64,000 nt of DNA from an uncultured Bacilli bacterium (GCA_944349595.1 CALVNF010000005.1:33839-97838); one strand, 5' to 3'; counted from the stretch's first letter, positions 1-9,017 are shown. The notes: generated from the letters alone by a model not told the origin. A program made the numbers and translations.

Positions 1-23
1 TTATAAGTTATTAGAGGTTAAAT

Positions 24-1172
24 ATGTTAAAAAGAAAAGACGAAAATCAAGAAATTATTAAAGAAGAAAATTTAGTTGAAAACACTGAAAATGAAAAAGA
101 AATTGAGACTAAATTAGAAGAAAATAGTGAAGAATTGAATGAAAAAAAGTCTGAATCTTCAAGTAAATTATTAGTTGATGAAGAAGGTTTTGCAATCGCT
201 GGAAATGAAAAATCTACTCTAACTCAAGATGCACCAGAATATGCAATAGATTTAGAAAAAGATAGACTTAAATTTTTAAAACTTAGTAAGATTATAAACT
301 ATATTAATTACGCCTTATTTGCAGTAGTAATTATTGTCTTTGTATTAATCTATATTTTTGTAATGCCAATTGAAGGATATGGATCAGGTTTAGGTTTAGG
401 TCTTGTAATATTTTTTGTAGCAGCCCTTTTTATTTATATATGGCTTGGGAAAAAATATTTAAGAAAGAAATATTTAGAATATGCTAAAAAGTTTTATCAA
501 GTAACAACTGATTTAATTTTTGCTGATAAAGAAAAATATTCTAATGTAACTTTAAATACTGGTGGAAATTTAAATAAAGAAGTTATTTCTAATGCAAGAA
601 TTTATACTAATATAGCAAATATGGGTTCACGAAATGTTGTTGGAGTTTGTTATAAAAACCTAAATCAAGAAGGAAGCAATATTTCATATAGTGAAGTTTC
701 AATGCAAAGAAATGGTGAAAAGAAGTTAGTTTCTATCTTTTTAGGAAGAGTCTTAGTTGCTGAAAATGAAGTAGATTTACCAGGTAGAATTTTACTTCAA
801 ATTAGAAGTAAAAATGATCTAGTATATTCTGTCAATGATATTGATGGATTAGATACAATAATTGAAAGAAATAATTTAAAAGTTTATTCAAATTTAAATA
901 AAGCTAAATTAATTATTACTTCTCAATTTTTATCTAAACTTGATGAATTTAAATATGATAATGATTTATTAGATATTATTATTTCAATAACTCCAAAACA
1001 AGTTTTATTTGCGCTTGATTATAATGATTCAATAATGAGAGTTGCTGATAATTATAAAGAAACAATTAATTATAAAGCAATTGAAAGACTTAAAGTTGAA
1101 ACAAATTTAGCTTTTGAATTAATTGAGTATTTAAATGAAAAGGTAAAAGAAATTTATAAAGAAGAAAAATAA
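24..1172 (+). CDS. Membrane protein with charged N-terminus, DUF3137-like
   Basis: This is a 382-residue protein of unknown function. Residues 1-60 are very rich in Glu, Lys and Asn and are probably disordered or coiled. Two membrane segments follow at about 95-115 and 120-142, then a soluble C-terminal domain. The stretch around 'VSIFLGRVLVAENEVDLPG' and the later beta-rich part resemble DUF3137 membrane proteins, but I hold that loosely. A GAGG ribosome site lies 7 bases before the ATG. The stop codon shares its last A with the start of the ntdP gene, so the two are translationally coupled. The N-terminus of the transcript lies at or beyond the left window edge. Confidence 0.75.
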   Translation: MLKRKDENQEIIKEENLVENTENEKEIETKLEENSEELNEKKSESSSKLLVDEEGFAIAGNEKSTLTQDAPEYAIDLEKDRLKFLKLSKIINYINYALFAVVIIVFVLIYIFVMPIEGYGSGLGLGLVIFFVAALFIYIWLGKKYLRKKYLEYAKKFYQVTTDLIFADKEKYSNVTLNTGGNLNKEVISNARIYTNIANMGSRNVVGVCYKNLNQEGSNISYSEVSMQRNGEKKLVSIFLGRVLVAENEVDLPGRILLQIRSKNDLVYSVNDIDGLDTIIERNNLKVYSNLNKAKLIITSQFLSKLDEFKYDNDLLDIIISITPKQVLFALDYNDSIMRVADNYKETINYKAIERLKVETNLAFELIEYLNEKVKEIYKEEK

Positions 1173-1726
1173 TGCGAAAAAACGAAGTAATTGTAAAATG
1201 CTATAAACATGATGGAAGTCTTCATCGAACTTGGAAAAAGTCATATTTAATTGAAAATAATGAAGATTATTTTGTTTTACTTTCTAAAAAAGCTCTCGTT
1301 TTTGAAGGAAATGGACGAGAATGGAAAGCAAAAGAGCCTGCAATTACAATTTTTCCAAAAAATAAATGGTTCAATGTTATTGCAATGCTAAAAGATCCAT
1401 TTGTTGGTTATTATGTCAATTTAGCATCACCTCCAATTTTAGAAAATGGTGTAATAAAATATGTTGATTATGATTTAGATATGAAATTCAATTATAAAAA
1501 CGAAATCAAATTAATTGATATAAATGAATATGAAAATCATAAAACATTATTTCATTATAATCCAAAAATTGATGCAATTTTAAAAAATACTATAAGCGAA
1601 ATCAAGAAATTGATGGAAAAAAGAATATTCCCTTTCGATGATTTAAAAATAATTGATTATTATTATGATTATCTCGAATCAGAAATTGAAAAAGAAAACG
1701 AAAATAAAACTGAAGAAAACCACTAA
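1172..1726 (+). CDS. ntdP: Nucleoside tri-/diphosphate phosphatase, DUF402 family
   Basis: The protein removes phosphate from nucleoside tri- and diphosphates in the family's characterised staphylococcal member (B. subtilis YgaC type). The 184-residue length is typical. Recognisable features are the N-terminal 'KHDGSLHRTW', 'GREWKAKEPAI', 'WFNVIAMLKD' and 'YYVNLASPP' blocks, and the acidic 'YVDYDLDMK' strand carrying the metal-binding aspartates. It starts on the last base of the upstream gene's stop (TAATG), so it is coupled to the membrane protein before it. Its 3' end overlaps the convergent nnrD gene by four bases and a shared terminator hairpin. Confidence 0.88.
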   Translation: MRKNEVIVKCYKHDGSLHRTWKKSYLIENNEDYFVLLSKKALVFEGNGREWKAKEPAITIFPKNKWFNVIAMLKDPFVGYYVNLASPPILENGVIKYVDYDLDMKFNYKNEIKLIDINEYENHKTLFHYNPKIDAILKNTISEIKKLMEKRIFPFDDLKIIDYYYDYLESEIEKENENKTEENH

Positions 1727-1759
1727 ATTGTTGTCTTAATTAATTTGGTGGTTTTTTTA
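1718..1759 (+). terminator. Hairpin between convergent ntdP and nnrD
   Basis: AACCACTAAATT pairs with AATTTGGTGGTT around a loop of about 12 bases, followed on the plus strand by a run of T. It starts inside the last codons of ntdP and extends into the 3' end of nnrD, so it probably terminates ntdP and may also act on the other strand. Confidence 0.6.
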
Positions 1760-2616
1760 ATTAAGTTATTTTCTTTTTTAATTGTATTAAATAAACTTTG
1801 AGGAATATTTTCAATAATATCAGAAATTATTAAGGATCCGCAGGCTTTTTTAGATTCTAAATCTTTTGACGAAACTAATAAAATAGTATAAGAAGTCTCT
1901 AAAACATCTAAAATATCTTTATTTATATAAGAAATTAAACTTGCAATTATTCCTGCTAATGCATCGCCGGTTCCAGCTTTTGCAAGAGATGGAGATTTTC
2001 CTTCGATAATTCTTGATTTATTTTTGCTTGCAATTAAACAGTTAAAACTTTTTAAAATTATTGAAATATCGTAATTATTTGACATTTTGTTAACTTCATT
2101 TGCAAAATTAAAAACATCATTTGAGTCAATATTTATATTAAATAGTCTTTTAAATTCACCGATGTGAGGTGTAATTATGATGTTGCATTGTTTATTTTTT
2201 AAAACATCAAAACCAAGGCTTTTTAATATATCAATACCAGTTGCATCAATTACTAAATTATTTTTATAGTTTTTTATGATATCTTTTAATAAATTTCTAT
2301 TAAATAAGTTATTTTCAAGTCCGTTTCCAAATAATATTGCATTATATTTTGAAATATTACTTAAGAATGTTTTTGTTTCATAATTTAAATAAGTTACTTC
2401 ATCATATAAGTTATTAACATCTTTATTGGAATCTGTTTTTAAAAAAGTTACATAACCAACACCACTTCTTAAAGCGGCATGACAAGCAATTTTCGGAGCC
2501 CCAACATAATTTTTACAACCACCATAAACAAGTAGTTTTCCATAAGATCCTTTAAAAGAATTTTTATCTCGCTTAATTAGGTTATTTTCAATGATATTTT
2601 TAATTTTCTCTTTCAT
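1723..2616 (-). CDS. nnrD: ADP/ATP-dependent NAD(P)H-hydrate dehydratase
   Basis: This enzyme repairs damaged hydrated NAD(P)H using a nucleotide phosphate donor, the carbohydrate-kinase half of the YjeF pair. At 297 residues it has the usual length of a stand-alone NnrD without the epimerase domain. Visible motifs are 'GSYGKLLVYGG' near the N-terminus, 'GAPKIACHAALRSGVGYV', 'VIDATGID', 'ITPHIGEF' and the kinase-family anion hole 'AGTGDALAG' with catalytic Asp218. It overlaps the 3' end of the upstream P-loop kinase gene by 17 bases, so the two are coupled. Its own 3' end collides with ntdP. Confidence 0.88.
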   Translation of the reverse strand: MKEKIKNIIENNLIKRDKNSFKGSYGKLLVYGGCKNYVGAPKIACHAALRSGVGYVTFLKTDSNKDVNNLYDEVTYLNYETKTFLSNISKYNAILFGNGLENNLFNRNLLKDIIKNYKNNLVIDATGIDILKSLGFDVLKNKQCNIIITPHIGEFKRLFNINIDSNDVFNFANEVNKMSNNYDISIILKSFNCLIASKNKSRIIEGKSPSLAKAGTGDALAGIIASLISYINKDILDVLETSYTILLVSSKDLESKKACGSLIISDIIENIPQSLFNTIKKENNLIKKTTKLIKTTI

Positions 2617-3154
2617 AATTTATTAAAACATCCTTTCCGTTATTTTCTAAAAAATCTTTTAAAAAGTTATCTAATTGTTTTCTATTTTTAATGTTAATAA
2701 TCTTATTTTTATTTAATTCTATTAATTTTTTATATTTTCTTTTGTTTTCGCCAATTCTTGATGTAAATAAAATCCAAAATTGAAATGATAAATTAAATTT
2801 TTCATTACAACCATTAGGTCGGTCATCTCTTGGCTTATTTTTAAAATATTTAGCTCTATTTTTTGCTTGTTTATAACAGACAAATCTTGAAAAATTCATG
2901 AAAATGATAATATCGGCAGCTTGACCACGTTCTAAAAATAAATTATTTGTTGCATTTCCTTCAATAATCCAACATTTATTTTCATTCATAAAATCTCTAA
3001 TTATTTTATCTGTTTCTTCATGATTTTTCTTTTTCCAGTTACTATTAAATAACGCTTTATCAGTTGTCAAAAGTGGTAAATTCATGTGATCAGAAATAAT
3101 CTTAGCAACAGTTGATTTTCCAGAACCACTGTATCCAAAAATCATTATTTTCAT
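2600..3154 (-). CDS. P-loop nucleotide kinase, FlaR/adenylate-kinase-like
   Basis: The 184-residue protein begins directly with a Walker A motif (GYSGSGKST, residues 7-15). Next come a 'LLTTDK' segment in the place where related proteins have a substrate-site Asp, a 'WIIEGNATN' strand and an Arg-rich lid ('KNKPRDDRPNG'). This is the pattern of the small kinases often labelled DNA topology modulation protein FlaR. The true substrate is unknown. The -10 box TATAAT (minus strand, 3169-3164) is only nine bases before the ATG and no Shine-Dalgarno is visible, so the mRNA leader must be about two nucleotides long. Confidence 0.75.
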   Translation of the reverse strand: MKIMIFGYSGSGKSTVAKIISDHMNLPLLTTDKALFNSNWKKKNHEETDKIIRDFMNENKCWIIEGNATNNLFLERGQAADIIIFMNFSRFVCYKQAKNRAKYFKNKPRDDRPNGCNEKFNLSFQFWILFTSRIGENKRKYKKLIELNKNKIINIKNRKQLDNFLKDFLENNGKDVLINYEREN

Positions 3155-3163
3155 ACTTTTAAT

Positions 3164-3169
3164 ATTATA
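3164..3169 (-). promoter_or_regulatory. -10 box giving a near-leaderless mRNA for the FlaR-like kinase
   Basis: TATAAT on the minus strand ends nine bases before the start codon at 3154. With initiation about seven bases downstream the transcript would have a leader of about two nucleotides. Confidence 0.5.
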
Positions 3170-3270
3170 CTATAAATCTATATTATATTTTCTAGTAATA
3201 ATTGTTAATTTTTGACAAGAATTAATCGGTAAAAAAATACTTAATTCTATACTTATTTATAATTTTTTTA

Positions 3271-3319
3271 TATAATATTTAAGGCAGGAAAATCCTGTTG
3301 TTATATAAATATATAACAA
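3271..3319 (+). promoter_or_regulatory. Candidate promoter and operator of the alcohol dehydrogenase gene
   Basis: A TATAAT box lies at 3271-3276. It is followed by a small hairpin (CAGGA/TCCTG, 3285-3297) and then a perfect 9-bp inverted repeat, TTGTTATAT-AAAT-ATATAACAA, at 3298-3319. The half-sites resemble the ends of Rex redox-repressor sites (TTGTTAA/TTAACAA), but the spacing is four bases longer than a standard Rex operator, so the regulator is not identified. Confidence 0.45.
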
Positions 3320-3362
3320 TCAAAACTGGTTATTATGTAAAATAAGGAGGAAAAATTAATTT

Positions 3363-4547
3363 ATGCGTTTTACATTACCAAGAGATGTTTATTATGGCGC
3401 TGGTTCATTAGCTGAACTTAAAAATTTAAAAGGTAGCAGAGCTATTGTTGTAACTGGTGGTCATTCAATGAAAAGAACTGGTTTCTTAGATAAAACAGTT
3501 AATTATCTTAAAGAAGCTGGTATGGAAGTAGAAGTTTTTGACGGTGTTGAACCAGATCCAAGTGTTGAAACTGTCTATAGAGGCGCTGAAGCAATGAGAA
3601 AATTCAATCCTGATTGGATTGTTGCTATCGGTGGAGGTTCCCCAATTGATGCTGCAAAAGCAATGTGGGCTTTCTATGAATATCCAAATGTTAAATTTGA
3701 AGATTTAATTACACCATTCTCATTCCCAACATTAAGACAAAAAGCAAAATTCTGTGCTATTTCTTCTACAAGTGGTACAGCTACTGAAGTTACAGCATTT
3801 GCTGTTATTACAGATTATAAGAAAGGTATTAAATATCCATTAGCAGACTTCAATATTACTCCAGATGTCGCTATTGTTGATCCAGAAATTGCTTATTCAA
3901 TGCCACAAAGCTTAACAGCTTATACTGGTATGGATGCTTTAACACATGCTATTGAAGCTTATGTTTCAACAGTTCACAGTGTTTATACAGATCCACTTGC
4001 AATGCAAGCTATTAAAATGGTTTTTGAATATTTACCAGATTCATACAATGGAAGCCACGTTGCAAGAGATCAAATGCACAATGCTCAATGTTTAGCAGGT
4101 ATGGCATTCTCTAATGCATTACTTGGTATTGTTCACTCAATGGCTCACAAAACTGGTGCTGCATTTAAAAATGGTCACATTCCACATGGATGTGCTAATG
4201 CTATGTATTTACCAAACGTTATTAGATTCAATTCTAAAAACCCAGTTGCAGCTGCAAGATATGTAGAAATTGCTGAAGCATGTGGTATTGTTGGTAGTGC
4301 AGAAAACAAAATTGAAGCACTTTGTAAGAAAATTGAAGACTACAATAAGATTTTAAACATTCCAGCTTGTATTAAAGATTTCAATAATGGAATGGTTCCA
4401 GAAGATGAATTCAAAGCTAAAGTTCATGATATTGCTAAAAATGCTATTGCTGATGCATGTACAGGTAGCAATCCAAGACAACCTAGCCAAGAAGAAATGG
4501 AAAAATTATTAACTTATTGTTACTACGGACAAAAAGTTGATTTCTAA
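3363..4547 (+). CDS. Iron-containing alcohol dehydrogenase
   Basis: A 394-residue group III (Fe-dependent) alcohol dehydrogenase that interconverts aldehydes and alcohols with NAD(P)H in the cytoplasm. It is probably a fermentative redox-balancing enzyme. Visible features are the dinucleotide-binding 'GGGSPIDAAKAMW', the metal-site helix 'GMDALTHAIEAYVS', and the His-rich 'HSMAHKTGAAF' and 'HIPHGCANA' segments that supply the remaining metal ligands. Length is normal. An AAGGAGG site at about 3343-3349 precedes the start. Codons are more biased to the optimal set than in neighbouring genes, which suggests high expression. The gene stands alone between its own leader and a terminator. Confidence 0.93.
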   Translation: MRFTLPRDVYYGAGSLAELKNLKGSRAIVVTGGHSMKRTGFLDKTVNYLKEAGMEVEVFDGVEPDPSVETVYRGAEAMRKFNPDWIVAIGGGSPIDAAKAMWAFYEYPNVKFEDLITPFSFPTLRQKAKFCAISSTSGTATEVTAFAVITDYKKGIKYPLADFNITPDVAIVDPEIAYSMPQSLTAYTGMDALTHAIEAYVSTVHSVYTDPLAMQAIKMVFEYLPDSYNGSHVARDQMHNAQCLAGMAFSNALLGIVHSMAHKTGAAFKNGHIPHGCANAMYLPNVIRFNSKNPVAAARYVEIAEACGIVGSAENKIEALCKKIEDYNKILNIPACIKDFNNGMVPEDEFKAKVHDIAKNAIADACTGSNPRQPSQEEMEKLLTYCYYGQKVDF

Positions 4548-4601
4548 TTAATTTTTTCCAAAAAAATATATAATTTTAAATAACTCACGCATACATACAA
4601 A

Positions 4602-4630
4602 AGGGGCAACGGAAGTTGTCTCTTTTTATA
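4602..4630 (+). terminator. Terminator after the alcohol dehydrogenase
   Basis: AGGGGCAAC and GTTGTCTCT form a 9-bp stem with G-U pairs around a GGAA loop, followed by TTTTT. Confidence 0.75.
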
Positions 4631-4704
4631 TATTTTTATTAAATTTTTTATATTAAAATTAGTCAATAAGTTATAAAATATTATTTGTAAAGGATGGTTT
4701 TATT

Positions 4705-5547
4705 ATGTTTAAAATTGTAAGACGTAGAGATTTAAATCCAACTGTTATAATGATGGACATTGAAGCTCCTTTAGTTGCAAATAAAGCTAAAGCTGGACAA
4801 TTTATCATTTTAAGAGTTGATGAAGAAGGTGAAAGAATCCCTTTAACAGTAGCTGGTACAAATAAAAAAGAAGGTACTGTTGAAATTATTTTCCAAGTTG
4901 TTGGTGCTTCAACATTGTTATTGGCTCACAAACAAGTTGGAGATTATTTACAAGATTTTGTAGGTCCATTAGGTGAACCAAGTGAAGTAGAAGGATTTAA
5001 TAAAGTTTGTGTAATTGGTGGCGGTGCTGGTTGTGCAATTGCTCTTCCAGTTGCAAGAGCTTTACATGAAAATGGTGCAAAAGTTACTTCTATTGTTGGT
5101 TTTAGAAATAAAGATTTAGTAATTTTAGAAGATGAATTTAAAGAAGTATCCGATGAATATATTTTGATGTCTGATGATGGAAGTGCAGGAACAAAAGGTT
5201 TAGTAACTAACGCTTTAGAAGAATTACTCAAAAAAGGTGAAAAATTTGATAGAGTTATTTGTATTGGACCACTCATTATGATGAAATTTGTTTGTTTATT
5301 AACAAAGAAATACAACATCAAAACTGTTGTTTCCATGAACCCAATTATGATTGATGGAACTGGAATGTGTGGTTGCTGTAGATTAACAGTTGGTGGTAAA
5401 GTCAAATTTGCTTGTGTTGATGGACCAGATTTTGATGGCCATGAAGTTGATTTCGATGAAGCTATCAATAGAAATAAAATGTATCGAGATTTTGAAAGAA
5501 AGAAATACGAAGAGACCTGTAATTTATTTAAAAAGGAGGTCAAATAA
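4705..5547 (+). CDS. nfnA: NfnA: FAD/[2Fe-2S] subunit of ferredoxin:NADP transhydrogenase
   Basis: This is the small subunit of the NADH-dependent reduced ferredoxin:NADP+ oxidoreductase, which couples NADH and ferredoxin oxidation to NADPH formation by electron bifurcation. The 280 residues show the ferredoxin-reductase fold: an N-terminal FAD barrel with 'RIPLTVAG', an NAD-binding 'VIGGGAGCAIALPVARAL', and the C-terminal cysteine cluster 'GTGMCGCCRLTVGGK...FACVDGP' that binds [2Fe-2S]. The same family includes dihydroorotate dehydrogenase electron-transfer subunits. Here the gene directly precedes nfnB with a two-base gap, which decides the assignment. Confidence 0.88.
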   Translation: MFKIVRRRDLNPTVIMMDIEAPLVANKAKAGQFIILRVDEEGERIPLTVAGTNKKEGTVEIIFQVVGASTLLLAHKQVGDYLQDFVGPLGEPSEVEGFNKVCVIGGGAGCAIALPVARALHENGAKVTSIVGFRNKDLVILEDEFKEVSDEYILMSDDGSAGTKGLVTNALEELLKKGEKFDRVICIGPLIMMKFVCLLTKKYNIKTVVSMNPIMIDGTGMCGCCRLTVGGKVKFACVDGPDFDGHEVDFDEAINRNKMYRDFERKKYEETCNLFKKEVK

Positions 5548-5549
5548 TT

Positions 5550-6956
5550 ATGCCAGCAAAATTTAACATGAGACCTGACAAAAATAAAATGCCAAGTCAA
5601 GATCCAAAAGAAAGAGCTAAAAATTTTAAAGAAGTTGCATTAGGTTATACAGAAGAATTAGCTTTAGATGAGGCTAATAGATGTTTACACTGTCCAAAAC
5701 CACTTTGTGTTGAAGGATGTCCTGTTTCAATTGATATTCCAAACTTTATTGCAAAAATTAAAGAAAAAGACTACGAAGGGGCTTATCAAATAATTCATAA
5801 ATCAAGTTCTCTTCCAGCTGTTTGTGGTAGAGTTTGTCCTCAAGAAAGTCAATGTGAATCAAAATGTGTTAGAGGAAAAGGACCAAATAGAGAACCGGTT
5901 GGAATTGGAAGACTTGAAAGATTCGTTGCTGATTGGCATATGAATAATTCAACCGAAAAAGCTGTAAAACCTCAATCAAACGGACATAAAATTGCTATTG
6001 TTGGTGCTGGCCCAAGTGGTTTAACTTGTGCTGGTGATTTAGCAAAATTAGGTTATGAAGTTTCGGTCTTTGAAGCTTTACATAAAGCAGGTGGTGTCTT
6101 AGTTTATGGTATTCCAGAATTTAGACTTCCAAAAGTAATTGTTCAAAAAGAAGTTGAAAACTTAATTGATTTAGGTGTCAAAGTTTACACTGATACCGTT
6201 ATTGGAAGAACAATTACAATTGACGAATTATTTGAACAAGGATTTGAAGCTGTATTTGTTGGTTCAGGTGCTGGACTTCCAAAATTTATGGGAATTAAAG
6301 GCGAGAATTTAAATGGCGTTTATAGTGCTAATGAATTTTTAACAAGAACTAACTTAATGAAAGCTTACACAGAAGATAGTGAAACTCCAATTGCTCACTC
6401 AAAAGTTGTTGCAGTAGTTGGTGGTGGAAATGTTGCAATGGATGCCGCAAGATGTGCATTAAGATTAGGAGCAGAAGTCCATATTATTTATAGAAGAGAC
6501 ATCGAAGAAATGCCTGCTAGAAAAGAAGAAATTCATCACGCTCAAGAAGAAGGGATAATTTTTGATACTTTAAATAACCCTGTCGAAGTATTAGGTGATG
6601 AAAATGGACATGTTTGTGGTGTTAAAGTAATTAAAATGCAATTAGGCGAACCTGATGCTTCTGGTAGAAGAAGACCAGTTCCAGTTGAAGGTAGTGAATA
6701 CGTTTTACCAATCGATTGCTTAATTATGGCTTTAGGTACTTCACCAAATCCATTAATTAAAAAGACAACTAAAGGATTAGAAACAAATGATCATGGTTGT
6801 ATTATTGCAAAAGAAGAAACTGGAGAAACATCAAGAGTCGGCGTTTATGCTGGTGGTGATGCAGTAACTGGTGCTGCAACTGTTATTCTTGCAATGGGTG
6901 CTGGTAAAAAAGCAGCTAAAGCAATTGACGAATATATTAAATCTAAAAATAAATAA
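5550..6956 (+). CDS. nfnB: NfnB: FAD/[4Fe-4S] subunit, glutamate-synthase-small-chain type
   Basis: This is the large subunit of the Nfn transhydrogenase, homologous to the small chain of glutamate synthase. The N-terminal part carries two cysteine clusters, 'CLHCPKPLCVEGCP' and 'CGRVCPQESQCESKC', for the [4Fe-4S] centres. A first nucleotide fold follows at 'AIVGAGPSGLTCAGDLA', then the NADP fold 'VVGGGNVAMDAARCALRLGA' and the C-terminal FAD motif 'GVYAGGDAVTGAATVILAMGAGKKAA'. Length (468) is typical. The ribosome site AAGGAGG lies across the end of nfnA, so translation is coupled. No large glutamate synthase gene is nearby, which argues for Nfn rather than GltD. Confidence 0.9.
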   Translation: MPAKFNMRPDKNKMPSQDPKERAKNFKEVALGYTEELALDEANRCLHCPKPLCVEGCPVSIDIPNFIAKIKEKDYEGAYQIIHKSSSLPAVCGRVCPQESQCESKCVRGKGPNREPVGIGRLERFVADWHMNNSTEKAVKPQSNGHKIAIVGAGPSGLTCAGDLAKLGYEVSVFEALHKAGGVLVYGIPEFRLPKVIVQKEVENLIDLGVKVYTDTVIGRTITIDELFEQGFEAVFVGSGAGLPKFMGIKGENLNGVYSANEFLTRTNLMKAYTEDSETPIAHSKVVAVVGGGNVAMDAARCALRLGAEVHIIYRRDIEEMPARKEEIHHAQEEGIIFDTLNNPVEVLGDENGHVCGVKVIKMQLGEPDASGRRRPVPVEGSEYVLPIDCLIMALGTSPNPLIKKTTKGLETNDHGCIIAKEETGETSRVGVYAGGDAVTGAATVILAMGAGKKAAKAIDEYIKSKNK

Positions 6957-6979
6957 TATATTAACAAAAATCAATTAGA

Positions 6980-7009
6980 AAAAAATGCTTCAATCGAAGC
7001 ATTTTTTCT
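6980..7009 (+). terminator. Terminator after nfnAB
   Basis: AAAAAATGCTTC and GAAGCATTTTTT form a 12-bp stem around AATC, followed by more T. This is a standard intrinsic terminator. Confidence 0.85.
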
Positions 7010-7031
7010 TTTTTATTATCATATTTTTATT

Positions 7032-7037
7032 TATAAT
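7032..7037 (+). promoter_or_regulatory. -10 box for a leaderless DUF1538 mRNA
   Basis: TATAAT ends six bases before the ATG at 7044, and no ribosome-binding site lies in the intervening bases. Transcription should begin at or next to the A of the start codon. Confidence 0.5.
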
Positions 7038-7043
7038 AAAAAT

Positions 7044-8555
7044 ATGCTCAAAGAATTGTGGAAGAACTTTTTGATGACATTTGCTTCTTTAGTACCAATT
7101 GTTTTAATTGTACTTTGTTTTTGTTATTTTAATGTTACTCCAATTTCTAATAATGATGAGTTAATTTTGTTTGGAATAGGTGTATCTTTTTTAACAATTG
7201 GAGCGAGCATATTTTCTTTTGGAGCGGATTTGTCTCTTGGAAAAATTGGAAATAATATTGGTAATTCTTTGACAAAACATAAAAATATTTACTTAATTTT
7301 TGTTGTCGTTTTTTTAATTGGATTTATTATTACATTAGCAGAACCTGATTTGGAATTATTGGTTGATCAAATTAATACTAATAAATGGTTATTAATTTCA
7401 ATAATTGCCCTTGGAATCGGAATTATGTTTATATTAGCTTCTCTTAGAATATTATTTAATATAAATATAACTTATATTTTATTAGCACTTTATGGATTAA
7501 TATTTGCATTAGCAATTTTAGTTGATCAAAATGTTATTCCATTTGTATTTGATAGTGGCGGTGTTACAACTGGTAGTGTATCTGTTCCATTTATTATTTC
7601 TTTAGGTGTTGGTTTATCAAGTATTAAAAAAATAAATAATAAAGATGATACATCATTTGGTTTTACTGGAATTGTTTCAAGCGGACCATTAATTGTATTA
7701 TTAATTTATTTTATTTTTGCAAATCAAAAACTAGATTTAACTGGTGAAGTTGACCAAGTTGTAACTGTTGGACAAACAATTTCATCTTCATTAATTGAAA
7801 CATTAGTTAGTACCAGTATTTCAATTTTTCCTATATTAGCATTTTATTTAATTTATGATTTCTTATTTATTAAATCAAAATTAAAAGAAATTATTCATAT
7901 TTTGATTGGAATTTTAATTGTTTTTATTGGATTAATTTTCTTTTTATCTGGCGCAAATCTAGGTTTAATTCCAATTGGAAGAAGTATGGGAAAATCACTT
8001 GTTGATGAACCATATTATGTCTTATTATTTTCTATATTTATTGGAGCAGCTATTATTTATGCCGAACCTTCAGTTAGAATTTTAGGTGAACAAGTTGAAA
8101 ATTTAAGTGAAGGTATTATTAAAAGAAAACAATTATTTTTCACATTAGCTGTTGGAAATATTTTTGCTCTATTATTGTCATTATATAAAGTTATTTATGA
8201 GATAAATTTATTATATATAATTGTTCCTGGATACATTTTAATTTTTGCTTTAGCATTAATTGTTCCAAAACAATTTGTCGCAGTTGCGTTTGATAGTGGT
8301 GGTGTAGCAAGTGGAACTTTAACAGCTGCTTTTATTACTCCAATTGCAAGTGGTATGGCATTAGAAAAATATAATAATGACGTTAGTCTTGCAAGTAGTA
8401 CAAGCTTTGGAGTTGCTGCTATTGTTGCGATGATTCCATTGCTTGTTGTTGAATTATTAGGTTTAAATAGTGTGATCAAGGCAAAATTAATTTACAAAAA
8501 AGCTCGTGAAAGGATTAAAGAAGAAAATGAAAATCAAGTTATTCATTTTGCTTAA
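7044..8555 (+). CDS. DUF1538 integral membrane protein (two repeats)
   Basis: The 503-residue protein has about twelve membrane segments arranged as two DUF1538-like halves. Each half contains an AEP turn ('ITLAEPDLELL' near residue 95 and 'IYAEPSVRIL' near 340) and a 'FDSGGV' re-entrant-like segment ('VFDSGGVTTGSVSVPF' and 'AFDSGGVASGTLTAAF'). The pseudo-symmetry suggests a transporter or channel with inverted or repeated halves. The substrate is unknown. The two genes downstream encode P-II-like proteins, so flux through this protein is probably controlled by a small-molecule sensor. No Shine-Dalgarno is present. The close -10 box implies a leaderless transcript. Confidence 0.85.
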   Translation: MLKELWKNFLMTFASLVPIVLIVLCFCYFNVTPISNNDELILFGIGVSFLTIGASIFSFGADLSLGKIGNNIGNSLTKHKNIYLIFVVVFLIGFIITLAEPDLELLVDQINTNKWLLISIIALGIGIMFILASLRILFNINITYILLALYGLIFALAILVDQNVIPFVFDSGGVTTGSVSVPFIISLGVGLSSIKKINNKDDTSFGFTGIVSSGPLIVLLIYFIFANQKLDLTGEVDQVVTVGQTISSSLIETLVSTSISIFPILAFYLIYDFLFIKSKLKEIIHILIGILIVFIGLIFFLSGANLGLIPIGRSMGKSLVDEPYYVLLFSIFIGAAIIYAEPSVRILGEQVENLSEGIIKRKQLFFTLAVGNIFALLLSLYKVIYEINLLYIIVPGYILIFALALIVPKQFVAVAFDSGGVASGTLTAAFITPIASGMALEKYNNDVSLASSTSFGVAAIVAMIPLLVVELLGLNSVIKAKLIYKKARERIKEENENQVIHFA

Positions 8556-8567
8556 AAATCAGAATTT

Positions 8568-9017
8568 ATGGTTAAACAAAAAATATCAGATATAAGAAAT
8601 AAAATAATTCCAAAAAGAAGAAATATTAAATCTAAAACTTCTTCTAATTTTGAAGATTCTAATAAAATTACGAAGTTATTTTTATTAATCGTAATTGTCA
8701 ATAAAGGACAAGGTGAAGCCATTCAAAATATTCTTTCAAAAAATAAAGTTTCAGCATCTTTTGCTTTTCACGGAGTTGGTACTGCAAGTAAAGAAACTTA
8801 TTTAAATGACTTATTTGAAGATAAAAAAACAATTGTTATGGGAATTATTTCTCAAGATGATTATGATAAAGTTAAAAATGATTTAATCGATCGATTTAAA
8901 ATTTCTCGTTATGCAAAAGGTATTTTCTTTACAATCGATTTAAGTTCGATGGCGGGAGTTAGTTTATATAAATATTTTACAAAGATGGGTTTTATGAAAG
9001 AAAAGGAGTTTGATTAA
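8568..9017 (+). CDS. P-II-like signalling protein with basic N-terminal extension
   Basis: The 149 residues comprise a Lys/Arg-rich extension of about 45 residues followed by a P-II-type ferredoxin-like domain. Its hallmarks are 'VIVNKGQGEAIQNIL', 'FHGVGTASKETYL' and the C-terminal 'FFTIDLSSMAGVSLY', matching the paralogue encoded next door. P-II proteins form trimers that bind nucleotides and control transporters or enzymes. This one sits 12 bases behind the DUF1538 gene and shares its operon. The extension is not part of the P-II fold and could contact membrane or nucleic acid. The effector is unknown. Confidence 0.75.
   Translation: MVKQKISDIRNKIIPKRRNIKSKTSSNFEDSNKITKLFLLIVIVNKGQGEAIQNILSKNKVSASFAFHGVGTASKETYLNDLFEDKKTIVMGIISQDDYDKVKNDLIDRFKISRYAKGIFFTIDLSSMAGVSLYKYFTKMGFMKEKEFD

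Noticed and set aside
4944..5600. Minus-strand open frame antisense to nfnA
   Set aside because: It mirrors a well-supported gene, has low-complexity composition and no ribosome site.
5550..6956. Glutamate synthase small subunit (GltD)
   Set aside because: The protein is homologous, but it is paired with NfnA and no large glutamate synthase subunit is present.
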